Assembly: GCA_037976565.1 (NCBI GenBank)
Contig: CP137672.1
Span: forward strand, 26,686,877-26,750,876
Direction of reading: 5' to 3'
Length of the DNA stretch: 64,000 bases
From: Mesocentrotus franciscanus
Lineage: Eukaryota; Echinodermata; Echinoidea; Camarodonta; Strongylocentrotidae
The notes below the pieces were generated by a model. The model was given only the letters and a program-made list of their open reading frames with translations, made no database searches and was not told the DNA's origin. The position numbers and the translations under genes are program-made. Shown here in pieces: positions 35,950 through 46,450 of this stretch (positions are counted from its first letter, which is position 1; the number at the start of each line of letters is the position of its first letter).

Positions 35950-36205
35950 GTGAGAGAAAGAGAGAAGCAGAGAGAGAGAGAGAGAGAGGAACTGAGAGAT
36001 GAGACAGATAAATACAAAAGTTGAGAGAAGACTAAGAGAAATCGAAGGGAGAAGAGCAATGGGAGAGAGACAGAGAGAGACAGGGAGAGAGAGACAGAGA
36101 AGAACAAGAAGAAGAATGAAGAAGAAGAAAAAGAAGAAGAAGAAAAAGAAGAAGAAGAAGAAAAAGAAGAAGAAGAAGAAAAAGAAGAAGAAGAAGGAGA
36201 AGAAG
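35950..36205 (+). repeat. GA and (AAG)n microsatellites
   Basis: GA runs at 35970-35990 and 36063-36100, then AAG/AAAAG repeats at 36105-36205. Poly-Lys and poly-Phe frames arise from this and are not genes. Confidence 0.95.
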
Positions 36206-37715
36206 ATGACCAAACTCTATGCCACTTTGTGAGTGAACAAGACCAACAACGACTGCATAGGTTAAAACTCTTATGCAAGGAGGATTATTAAGTGGAACAA
36301 AAGAAAACTTTCTAGCTTTGCACAGTCCGACATTTAGGCCGTTTCCCAAACTTTATCACATGAGGAATTGTTGATTTCATTATCCAAAATCTAAATATAT
36401 GCATCTTGGTTAATTTTTTAACCGTATTTCCTGTTTTGTGAGGGTCTTAGCTTCACCTTGATAGCACGGAGGTGGGCATGTTGTAATGTTTCAGGGGTGG
36501 AACATAGCACATAATCATTGCATGTTCCATAATTCTCTGAAATTTCATCTTGAAAATCAATCCAAAGTTTATGGGAATCAAGACTACCTGTCCTGTGACA
36601 AATTTATGAAATTGCTTTAAAACTCCTCAACTTCCAACAATGTCTATAATTCTACAGTTATCTGTATAATTTCATTCTCAATAAGTATGCACATGAAATT
36701 TCTCTTGGAAAATATTAGCGACTTTATCTTCATATTTTCAGAGACGTTTTTATTATATTTTCAAACCAAACTAATGAAAATTGCAATACTTTTATAAGCA
36801 TGTCAAAATATCAAATACATGAAGTACCCCTCAGTCCTACACATGTAAATTGATATTGTAGCTTCGGATAATTTTATCATAAAAAGGACTTTTCATCTGT
36901 AATGGGCTATATGACTCACCAAAATTAGAGATAATTATACATGTAAAGAAGAATATTGATGTTACATTGCCATTAAATTATGTTGGAGAAATTAAAAGAG
37001 GCAGCACTAGAATTTTACAGAAACACATCAATGACACTGGTATCTAAAAGTGTAATACAAATAAATTCTTTTATTTTCATTTACCAGTAAGTAACAATAT
37101 ATATCTACAACCTTCACCAATAATTAAATTATTATGTTACGAACCTTATACATATTCATATATGTTAATGTTAATTATGGGCATATATGCGCAGAGGACT
37201 GAATTGTAAAAGAGTTGATTTTTTATAAAAAACCTATGACCATCTGTTCAGGTATTTTCTATTTTGTTTAATTCATATTGTTGTTACTGTTGTGTTTTTA
37301 TGATTTTATGATTTTATAATAAAATGTCACCTTGTTGTGACAATACCTTTAGTACAATAATTTGATACTGAATCTAGAAACCAACATGGTTTCACCAAGC
37401 AATTCAAGGTTATACTTCATCATCATTTATCAAATAGCTCTCTTTAGTTTGGGTAAAGTGAGATTATATTGCCTTCATCTGCATCTCAAGCAATATGAAA
37501 ATACTTTGGAAATAAATGTTCACAGAGGCTTACAGAACATTAGTACCAATAACTTTTTGCGAATGGTGTGAGTGGTAGAAATTCACAAAAGTTTCAAAAT
37601 AAATAAAAAAAAATTTTTTTTGTGCAACTAATTAAAATTTCTTGCTGAAAAAAAGCACACACCGAAATATTTTGCAAAGATTTCATTGCATGAAAGCTCC
37701 TGGTTTAACATTGCA
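36206..37715. other. AT-rich non-coding
   Basis: No exon or clear repeat seen. Confidence 0.4.
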
Positions 37716-37795
37716 TAATAATAATAACAATAAATAATAAAAACGGTGCTTATAAAATATGAAGCCCTTACCACCGAAGTCTCTAAGCGCTATAA
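37716..37795 (-). repeat. Retroelement tail with (AAT)n
   Basis: ATAATAATAACAATAAATAA, then AACGGTGCTTATAAAATATG and CCCTTACCACCGAAGTCTCT. Same boundary as at 4108-4160. Confidence 0.6.
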
Positions 37796-38002
37796 CAAAC
37801 AAAATACAATGATAAACAATTACATATTAAACAAAACAAAAAATTACAAATAAACCTACAAATTACAATACATATGAAATATACATGTGAAAACATGAGC
37901 ACAAATTAGTTCATTTACAATACTACAAATAACTTCCCATAACCTACAAGTATTCAACATCACCACCCTCAAATAAATTATAATAGTAATTATTGCAAAC
38001 AG

Positions 38003-38160
38003 TCAAACCTGTCTCAGTGAGTGGCCACCCGTCTATAGTGGCCATTTATTTCATTTCCTTTGAGAAAGAAATGTGTGTGGTAAAACCTGTCTAGAAAGGC
38101 CACCTGCCTACAGTGGCCACTTTCCCTGTTTCTCTTTGGTGACCTGTCAGGTTAGACTGT
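38003..38160 (+). repeat. Repeat with duplicated GTCAAACCTGTCT...GTGGCCA blocks
   Basis: Two blocks of about 80 bp: AGTCAAACCTGTCTCAGTGA...TATAGTGGCCATTTATTTC and GTAAAACCTGTCTAGAAAGG...TACAGTGGCCACTTTCCC. A related segment occurs at 33251-33285. Confidence 0.5.
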
Positions 38161-39180
38161 ATATATGCAAGTAAATTTTAAACACTTGCTGGTGCTCTAC
38201 AGTTTGACAACATCTATATCAAATATTTCAGGTTAGTAGTACTTGTAAGTGAAACATATATCAAAGAATAAAACAAAAATAGATGAATAAATGATTGAAT
38301 AGAAATAAAAATATGAATACATTTGGTTACTTAAAAAAAACAGTTTGGTCATAACTCTGTTCATAGGATCTTTTGTTGAACAAAAAATACAACTAAGAAA
38401 AGCATATACAAATTATTCATGTGCTCTCATTAATCTTTTCCTATATTTCTTTAGTGTTTATACTCCTAAAGAACATGTTTTGTTGAGGACAAATCCCTTG
38501 TCCAGAACAACTGCTTGATCTGGACAGATGTTTATTTAACCACAATTGCTTTTTGAATGGAGACAGAAAATATTTGTCAAGTCCTATCTTTCTCCACCCC
38601 ATAATATCAATTCCAAGTGCTTCTCTTATTTCCAATGGTATTAAAGGGCAAGTCCAACCCATATGCAAGTTGAATTGAATAAATAGAGAAAAATTAAACA
38701 AGCAGACATCTTGCTACAGAATTATTGGAGTTCTAAGGCAAAAACCTGACAATCATTTCCTCTATTGAGAACCAGAAAGATGCATTTACCCACTGCCATC
38801 CATGACTAGACGGTTCATTTATTTAGGCTATAGGTCATAAGAGAATTCAATTGTTCATTCCTAATTTAATAACAGAGTCATCACCCTTCTGGTTATAATA
38901 ATACAACATGGCCCGTATGCTACTAATATTCAAACAAGAGACTGGGATTAAGCTTTTGTTCGAAATCGGGTTTAACTAAGAAGGTTAGTCTGAGGTCTCA
39001 GTTTTCCTCTGTTAATCATGATCTTAGAACCCTGGGTCAGGTTTAAAGGAATCAGTAGAAGATAGACCTATCTATTTTTATCAAACTCTGTCAAATATGC
39101 TATTGAAATTAACCTTGATGAAGAGTCATTCACATGGTGCTGTTGTAGTGACAAGACTGTTCATCCTCAATCATCGTTCC

Positions 39181-39435
39181 CTATGGCCCCTTGTCCTGTG
39201 CTTGTTCTAGGACTTGAACAACGGGCCTTGACCTCCAGCGCTGATCTAACCTCTCTTCTGTCCAGTGCAAATGACCATTGAGGTCATTTGCCGGTCGTCT
39301 GTTGTCCGAATGACATTGGCAGCATTCTGGGAAGGGCGTACATCCTGGGTCGCAGCATGGCTCAAGGTTCTTGTCTTCTGGCTTGTCCACCTCCGATGGG
39401 GGCCAGAACATGGTCGATTCAAATTTCGACTTGAC
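39181..39435 (-). CDS. Arylsulfatase exon 6 and stop
   Basis: The AATGGCAG acceptor gives [19 protein letters not shown] and then the Cys-rich [15 protein letters not shown], matching the ARSA C-terminal disulfide cluster. A tail of about 40 residues beyond the family's usual end follows to TAG at 39183-39181. Confidence 0.9.
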   Translation of the reverse strand, partial: VKSKFESTMFWPPSEVDKPEDKNLEPCCDPGCTPFPECCQCHSDNRRPANDLNGHLHWTEERLDQRWRSRPVVQVLEQAQDKGP

Positions 39436-40321
39436 CTGCCATTGAGAAAGGACAGATAATCAGTAATATCCATAAACAACTGACCTTGTTCTATCTTATC
39501 GAGACATGATCTGAAAGTGGTATAAAATTTTGAAATGTATCTTTGCCATTATATACTCGGAGAGACTACAATGATGGAACAAAACATGATTGTTCACTGT
39601 TCCTTTTTTTTAATATTTAACAAAAAAAACTATCGGTATATAATTGAAATTTATGAAAACTTCTTGCATTCTTTTTCATAATGTATTATCCCGGAAAAAA
39701 GTAACATTCACAAAAATATGCAAATGCATCTTGGAGTAAAATGGGTCTTTTTATTTTGTGACATGCAATCACGAATAAAACTCAAAGAAAAAGATTATAT
39801 AAAACAATAGAAAATTTGGGTAAGCCATTAGCCATTAATTATTTAACACCTTCATAACATATGGTCAAATATGTTCTTTTTTCATCTTCTGTACTTTCAC
39901 TTTGATTAAAGACTCTATACATTTCGCGTAAAGATACGACTACCATGAATATCAAATATGTCAAACCTACTTGTTCAATCTGAGTGATCACTGCTGCATA
40001 GTTGGAGTTGTTTCCGAGATTGTAAAGCTCCGATGCATCCTGGTGAAGATCGTAAAGCAGAGGAGGATCATGGGATGTCCGCTTGGCCGATGGGCGGCAA
40101 TCCTTGTCGTGGTTGGAGCTGCCGCTGACACCGGAACCCTGGGTGTAAAAGTGGGCTTTGTACTGGTGCCATCGCACGGCATAGATCCCAAACTCAGGGT
40201 TGGCACTTGTTGGGTAGTAGATGTAGTCTTCTCTCAAAGTCTGATGGTAATAATAAATGATGACAATCATGATGACGAGATGATATTATTAATAATAAAA
40301 CTACTACGACAACGACTACCT

Positions 40322-40361
<40 letters not shown>

Positions 40362-40406
40362 AACTACTACTACTACTTCTACTACTACTACTACTACTAC
40401 TACTAA

Positions 40407-40444
<38 letters not shown>

Positions 40445-40445
40445 C

Positions 40446-40477
<32 letters not shown>

Positions 40478-40493
40478 AAGCTACTACTACTAT

Positions 40494-40575
<82 letters not shown>

Positions 40576-40591
40576 AAGCCACTACTACTAT

Positions 40592-40638
<47 letters not shown>

Positions 40639-43600
40639 TTACTCCAACTACAACTACTACTACTCCTACTACTACTATTACTACTACTAATAATAATAAT
40701 AATATGTGTAACTACTACTAATAATAATACATGTATGAATTATGGCAAAATGCACTTTAGAAACAACAATTAAAATAATAACAATATATTGAGAAAGCCC
40801 TTTTCCTAAGGTTATAATATGCGCAATATTATCATTGCCCCTGCTTTAAGTGAGCTTCCATGATATAGTGCTGAACCATTCTATCCAATGACTCCTACCT
40901 GGTACCCCTTTACCTCACCTGGGTCAAGAGTGGCAAATTGAAATAAAATACAATGCTTTGCATCTCACCTGCTTTCCTTCAAACAATATGGGGCTCATAT
41001 CCACTCCATCTAATATCACTTCAGGTAGAACAGCTCCTGTTATCTTGGCAATCGTTGGCAAGATGTCGATCTGCGCAGCAAGCTCGATCGTTCGTCCTGG
41101 ATCGATACGTCCAGTCCAGCGTGCAATAGCTGGGACACGACGCCGCCCTCGTAGGTGGTACCTTTGCCACACTTGAGGAGCCCAGCATTTCCACCTCTTA
41201 CTTCTCGGCAAAGGCTAGGGCTGGATACATAGAACAGATCAAGTATGTGATTTAAAATATTTGTCATACTGTAGCTAATTAGACTGCACTAGGAAAGTTA
41301 ATCAATGTGAATTGATGAATTGAATCTCAAATTGGCAACTTGGTCAGTGGATTGTGACATAGTCATTGAAAACTCTTTACTAGTATGTTGGTCGTGTGGA
41401 AAAATATCATTAATTTCTGTTTTTCTCCTAAGTGCCTTCTCCCTTGGGTGTACTATTCAAAATATATTATGGATAGCATATCATTATAGGCCCTCTAAAA
41501 AGAAAAGACCCTCCTGATTCATGCAGTTGGAAAAATTGACACTGTAGCCAATTTGATTTACAACATTAAAAATTCTTAAATTTCTTATTGTTTGTCCGAT
41601 TTTCGTTCAAACTTTCCCCAGTCTGCTTCCTTTTAGATTACCATCTATCAGGCTATAGTTCATCCAGACGTTGGACAAAGCCCTCCTCATAACATTTCCA
41701 TTCTCTTCTGTCTCTAGCTGTCCTAGTCCAAGTGGCCGTTCCCATGTATGATGTTAGGTCATCTCTCCATCTTCTCTTCTGCCTTCCTCTTCTTCTCTTT
41801 CCGTCCTTGGTTGCCATTCTGTTAAACGATTTGTCCATCTATTGTCCTGAAGTCTTGCTACATGCCCAGCCCATCTCCACTTTGATTCTCTGACTTTCTC
41901 CATGATGTCTTTAACCTTTGTTTTCTGGCGTATGACTTTGTGATTGATTTTGTCTCGCAGAGATAAATGCGACATCTTTCTCTCCATGGCTCGTTGAGTA
42001 GTCACAAGCTTCTGTTCTAGATCCTTTGTCAATGACCATGTTTCTGATCCATATGTCATAGTTGTTAGAATGCATTGGTTGAACATTCTTCTTCTTAGTG
42101 ACATGGGTATGTTTTATCGGTCAACATGTCTTTGTATCTTCCAAAGTTCATCCAGCCTGCTTTTACTCTCATCATAACTTCTTCTTTTGTGGTGTCTTCC
42201 ATTTTCAAAGTTTGTCCCAGATATTTGTAATCGCTCATAGGACTCTATGAAGGTTGGACTTCCCTTTAAAGGTACTATGTCCCATTTGCAGGCCAAAAAA
42301 ATGAAAAGGTTAAATTCCAACGGCATTTGAAAGACAATACTAATTTAGAACTTCCTAAAAAAAGGGGCTTGAAAATGTCTTTAAGTGGGAAAATAACGAC
42401 TATTAGTTGTCGAATCGACTTAGGAGCTATAGAGCCAGTAAGTAATAGTCTGATTTTTCAGACCATTGTACCGAATGGTCGTACGTTTTATGCTGCGCAA
42501 AGATTCAATCAGTTTAATTTTGGCCATTACAAGAAGTGGGTTATTGATGTAGACAAATGCTCATGTACCCTTTACAGCTCATTTTATGTATGTTATTACC
42601 AAAGATGAAAAAGCCAGTCAGTCACTCAATAGTGTCTGACAGTGAAGTCTAGCAAGTAAACGGGTTTCCTTGCATAATTTGAATATTAGGACACTGCTAA
42701 CGTTTAAATTTCACAGATAGGACATACATGACATATTCATAATTCCTGCAAAGTTCTACAGAATTTGATGTTGGCTGCAAAGGGACATAGTATCTTTAAA
42801 GTCAAATATGGGAACGGTCATTGTGAAGAGACATTGTGGTCTAGTGGACAAGTCACCCCAACGTTTCACTGAAACTCTCCAAAGACCAGCTTAAAGGCTC
42901 GTTCAGAAATGGCGCGGCAAAACCGCGGCAGTTTTTATGATGACGTAAAGTGTATTACACGTCACATTTCTGTATCTTATAACACAGAGCTCAGTGAATA
43001 CGCGCAAGTCCTTTGTTGCATGCAGTTACCATTCATTTACATGTTTTTAAAAAAATGCAACGGTTTATCTGCGGCAGTTTACGGCGCCATATCTGAACAA
43101 GTCTTTAGTGATTCTGCCTAGTTTTGCTTACCCGTTATCAGATGTGAAGAATACAAATGTGTTCTCTGCTATTCCGCTGCTGTCGAGCTGATCCAGTACC
43201 TCACCAATACTCCAATCCAACTCTGCCAGCGAATCCCCGAACGTGCCCCTGACCGTCGCATTACGGAACCTCTCTCCAGCAAACTGTGGGTGGTGTGTGT
43301 GGTGGTAGGCATAATAGAGAAAGAAAGGCTGGCCTGCTGCTGCGTTGTCTGAGATGTATTTTTGGGCAAGGGTGGTGTAGCGTTCTTCAATGTTTGTGAG
43401 ATTTGCAGGTTGTTCTACGATGACGGTGTCGTCGAAGATGGGGCAAGGGCTCGTTGGTGCGGCAGTCATCGTAACAACGGGCGTTGGGATAGAAACAGCT
43501 AAAGGGGAGAAAAAATAGATTCGATCATGCTTCCACTCATTGCATTGGTAAGCTCAACAACACACAAGCTTATGGGAATTGAGCATTAAAGAGTTAATAA

Positions 43601-46225
43601 TGGCTGTCAATATTATCAATATATATAGTCCCACAGAATAATCATCCCGGTATAAAAAATACCTTGTTCACAGGACATTTTTGAATAATTTATAGAAAAT
43701 AAGAGTTTTTCTAAGGACAAATCTTATGACTATTTCTATTTACTGAATATTATTTTACCAGAGCTGTTGTTAGTTTTCCAGAGCTATATAAATCTCATTG
43801 ATCCTGTTTATGTTTCTTTAGTTTTGTTTCCTTTAGTTTTGTTTCCTTTAGTTTTGTTTTCTTTAGTTTTGTTGTATATATGTATATATCGTGCGATTGC
43901 AAGCCACATCAGGTTTCAAGAGACAATCCGTTGATGGCAACATCACTCAATGGCCAATCAAATCAAGGTTTCCATGGAAGTTAATTATCATCAATGGCAA
44001 AATTACCATCAATGGTAATGTGAGGTCCAAACAGGCCAATCAAATTGGTTTGCTGCAGCTCAGATGGTGTTATGTTTCATTAATCTATTCAAAAACAAGG
44101 AGGAAAATATTTCTAACACATGTGACATTAAGAAATTTGTGGAGCACACAATGTAAGAATGTGGAAGTAGACAGTTATATCCTGTTGGATTGTTCCTCGA
44201 ATCATTTGGAGCACAACAAGGGCATACTTACACTGGGCATGGGCAAAAGTCTTGGGAGTACGGAATGCCATAGTAATGGTCAAAGCCTTGGGTCGTAGGG
44301 AGGAACATGCCATCCTTCCCCACACCTAAATGCCACTTGCCGATGATACTCGTCCTGTACCCCAGGGGGCGGAGAATCTCGGCTATTGTCGTCTCATTGT
44401 GAGGGAGCCCTCCAGAAGATAAGGGGTCGAACACTCCAGGATAGACTCCTGTGCGAACATGGTATCTTCCTGTCAAGATGGCTGCCCTATTTATATATAT
44501 ATTTTAAAAAAGAAGAGTTTTTAACATGTTAACAGCAACCAGTTTATATTCAACTTTCCAGCTTCCATGTTTTTGTAAAATTAGCCATATTCAAGAGTTA
44601 TCAAATGACGCAAAGTCACAAATGTTCTTTAAAGATATGGACCAGGGCGGTAGTGGTAAAATTGCGGTTCAAGGGTTTTGGGTTCAAAATATCCATTAAA
44701 TATTATTTAAATATTGCCTTCAGAGGTTTAGATGGCAATACTTTAACCTAAATTCGCAAAAAAGCAGAAATATATGCCCAAATGTTCAATGTTGAAATGG
44801 CTTCGCGATATCGATCCGGGCTCTTTACCAATTATATCAATTCGTAGGCGGTTTCCTGGCAAAATTTGTATCATCACGTCTTAGTCATATTCTTTCACAT
44901 GATTGGTAATAAGAGCTTCCATTTCATTTTTTGAAAGGGGGGCGTTTCCAAAACTGGTCTATACCTTTAATATTTCAAAATTTCTGACTCGCATTTACAA
45001 CCTCTCTTATTGAAAATGAAAGTGGCTGCTGGTTGCATTTTGCATGAATCTGGGTTTATCTCCAACTGCTTGAAAACAAACAAAATAAGAATGGTTCATG
45101 CTAGCATGGAAAAGATTTACTGTTAAAGGGATTGGGTTTCTTTAATTGTCTCAGATTCTAAACAAAATCCTGGATTTAGCTCAAGCTGCAATCATAATTA
45201 TAAATTACCTTTAGGTCAGTCAGGAATCCCATGAGGTTTACAAGCCGATCGCTTGTCTGATTATCAAGATATTTATGATTGGAATTCGAAATTTCAATAA
45301 CCGTTTTCCCAACAGCTAGTTTTATAACACTAGATCTACAGTCTATTGGGAAAAAATGAGTATGGTAAAACCGGTCACTCAAAGATTTTTACTTTTTGGA
45401 GGCACTTTATGATCATTTTGAAGCGGAATTTTTTTAGGGCTTCAATATTACACCATATCACAGATGCTGATAACACGTAGGGCCATGCATCTCAGATTTG
45501 GCATTGTTAAAAAATGCCTTTAAAGAAAAGTTTAATCTTCTTTTGTATTTCTTTATTTCTGAGTCAGAATCTGATGAGATATGGCCTATATGGCTCAGTA
45601 CTCTTTTTCTTCTTCAGTTCTAAGTTGTACTACTCATATTGTCATACTTCATTACTTGATCGTATTGAAACAAATGCCATGATAGCAAATACAAAAATAA
45701 TTAAAAAATACCAAATAGTCTAGACTCTGGGTCTAGACTCTAGGTCTAGATCTAGATCTAGATCTAAGTATAGGGTCTACATTTTGTTTGCACAAAATAC
45801 AGAAAATTGCCTTTCTATTCTAGACAGTCCTAGACTAGTCTTCGATCTTCTCGCTCTTACTGGGAATTTGATTATTTGAAACCCCTCCCGATTCCCCCTC
45901 CCACACACACACACAGTTCTATAGCAGACACACTTGAGCAGCTAGCCGAATTCGAACCGCGACCGAAGTATTACCTTGATGGACTGCATACGGGAGCCGA
46001 AGAATAGAACTGAGTGAACCGGAGACCTTCGGCTGCCAGACGGTTGAGGTTGGGTGTTGAGCTCGTCGGGTGCCCGTACGCCTCTAAATCACCATAACCA
46101 AGATCATCAGCGTAAAGAAGAACGATGTTTGGCTTCGACTTCGAGGGTGCAGCATGTACAACGGATATCACAAGCCATGTTAACACCGCAACAAATCGAA
46201 AAACATCAAAAGAAATGCCTTGCAT
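39181..46225 (-). CDS. Arylsulfatase A-like lysosomal sulfatase, six exons, two frameshifts
   Basis: Exons (minus): 46225-45975, 44486-44232, 43498-43132, 41220-40969, 40240-39971 and 39435-39181. All have GT-AG introns and matching phases (2, 2, 2, 0, 0). Together they give about 549 residues, in the usual size range. ARSA removes sulfate from cerebroside sulfate and related esters in lysosomes; the substrate here is inferred from family. Visible catalytic parts are DD in [11 protein letters not shown], the formylglycine motif CSPSR, GKWHLG, the HHTHHP histidine, TSDNG, and the Lys in [12 protein letters not shown] signal peptide is present, and the C-terminal [15 protein letters not shown] is typical of ARSA. 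A one-base insertion near 43445 and a one-base deletion near 41138 break the frame as written. They compensate in length, but the shifted frame reaches a stop within 20 codons. It shares a promoter with the DNAJC30-like gene. Confidence 0.92.
39971..40240 (-). CDS. Arylsulfatase exon 5
   Basis: Ninety codons, phase 0 at both ends. [17 protein letters not shown] and [19 protein letters not shown] match the ARSA C-terminal subdomain (V-x-x-x-K-A-H-F.TQG; PPLLYDL). The acceptor CCATCAG lies only about 60 bp from a long trinucleotide tract. Confidence 0.93.
40305..40705. repeat. (CTA)n trinucleotide tract, about 400 bp
   Basis: CTA/ACT repeats with rare TTCT, AAT and AAAGCC interruptions, including two AAAGC(T/C)ACTACTACTATT blocks that suggest a segmental expansion. 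It lies in arylsulfatase intron 4 just upstream of exon 5. Poly-Leu and poly-Tyr frames here are artefacts. Confidence 0.97.
40969..41220 (-). CDS. Arylsulfatase exon 4, with one-base deletion
   Basis: The TATCCAG acceptor gives [20 protein letters not shown] and GTTYEGGV. A base then appears missing at GGCGTC/GTGTCCC (plus 41136-41141). The next frame continues [20 protein letters not shown] and [20 protein letters not shown], ending CAG at donor GTGAGA. The GGVR(V/E)PA motif is nearly invariant in sulfatases, so the break position is well defined. Confidence 0.9.
41560..41635 (-). mobile_element. Fragment of the 51604-52374 foldback family
   Basis: ACATTAAAAATTCTTAAATTTCTTATTGTTTGTCCGATTTTCGTTCAAACTTT matches the right arm at 52258-52308 with scattered differences. 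It lies in arylsulfatase intron 3. Confidence 0.55.
41643..42250 (-). mobile_element. LINE reverse transcriptase C-terminal fragment, frameshifted
   Basis: Minus-strand frames together read [20 protein letters not shown], then [17 protein letters not shown], then [18 protein letters not shown] and [14 protein letters not shown]. The YGSETW...RW.GH..R..D.RW...G...RWRDD pattern is typical of RTE/Jockey-group LINE ORFs near their C-terminus. At least two frame changes show decay. It sits in arylsulfatase intron 3, on the same strand as the gene. Confidence 0.8.
42266..42799. mobile_element. MITE with TTAA flanks
   Basis: The left end TTAAAGGTACTATGTCCCATTTGCAG and the right end, reverse complemented TTAAAGATACTATGTCCCTTTGCAG, form inverted repeats of about 25 bp bounded by TTAA. 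The interior is non-coding and includes further weak inverted similarity. Intron 3 of the arylsulfatase gene. Confidence 0.7.
42892..43112. mobile_element. MITE of about 220 bp, family copy 1
   Basis: The left GTTCAGAAATGGCGCGGCAA pairs with the right GCGCCATATCTGAAC. The interior CACATTTCTGTATCTTATAA and CAGTGAATACGCG recur at 61180-61225 (copy 2). It ends only about 20 bp before the donor of arylsulfatase exon 3. Confidence 0.6.
43132..43498 (-). CDS. Arylsulfatase exon 3, with one-base insertion
   Basis: The TTTAG acceptor opens with [17 protein letters not shown] in the frame set by exon 2. After GAGCCC TTGCCCC (plus 43441-43449) the homology moves to the next frame: [37 protein letters not shown] and FTSDNG. 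One extra base explains the switch. Left uncorrected, the frame ends at a TGA about 16 codons later. Donor GTAAGC. Confidence 0.9.
44232..44486 (-). CDS. Arylsulfatase exon 2
   Basis: The acceptor AAATAG completes the Arg of CSPSR and reads [19 protein letters not shown]. The sulfatase signature 2 [13 protein letters not shown] contributes catalytic Lys and His. It ends [15 protein letters not shown] at donor GTAAGT. Confidence 0.93.
45975..46225 (-). CDS. Arylsulfatase exon 1: signal peptide and active-site cysteine
   Basis: I chose the ATG at 46225, which gives [20 protein letters not shown] and a cleavable signal ending near VVHA. An in-frame ATG 54 bp upstream would put charged residues before the hydrophobic run. 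The exon holds the two metal-binding aspartates (YADDLGYGD) and ends within CSPSR; the Arg codon is split AG|G at donor GTAATA. Confidence 0.9.
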
Positions 46226-46450
46226 GATTAAAATATATTTCTGTCTGTGAGCAGACTGCTGTGCACGCCCAGCCTTCAAATGTATTGTCAGGTGATCTTG
46301 GCATATAGCAGCACGTGATCTAGAACTTCAAGGTCCAAAGGTCAATGACAGGTCAACCGTGGTGGCTCTCTACCTCCAGCTCATGAACCGGCTTTTCGTT
46401 CGGCATAAGCCGCAATAATTACTTCAAGGTATTTCTAGAACTGCTTGAAA
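46226..46450. promoter_or_regulatory. Shared bidirectional promoter, arylsulfatase / DNAJC30-like
   Basis: Only 225 bp separate the two divergent start codons. An E-box GCACGTGATC (46311-46320, core CACGTG) resembles the CLEAR element bound by TFEB at lysosomal genes. GGTCCAAAGGTCA (46332-46344) is a near-consensus DR1 nuclear-receptor/HNF4-type site, followed by another AGGTCA half-site at 46350-46355. No TATA box is obvious. Factor assignment is inference from motif only. Confidence 0.6.

Noticed and set aside
34272..36349. Several long Ser/Leu/Phe-rich minus-strand frames
   Set aside because: They are reverse translations of GA and AAG microsatellites.
39971..40576. 201-codon plus-strand frame
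   Set aside because: It is the antisense of arylsulfatase exon 5 followed by a poly-Leu/poly-Tyr trinucleotide tract.
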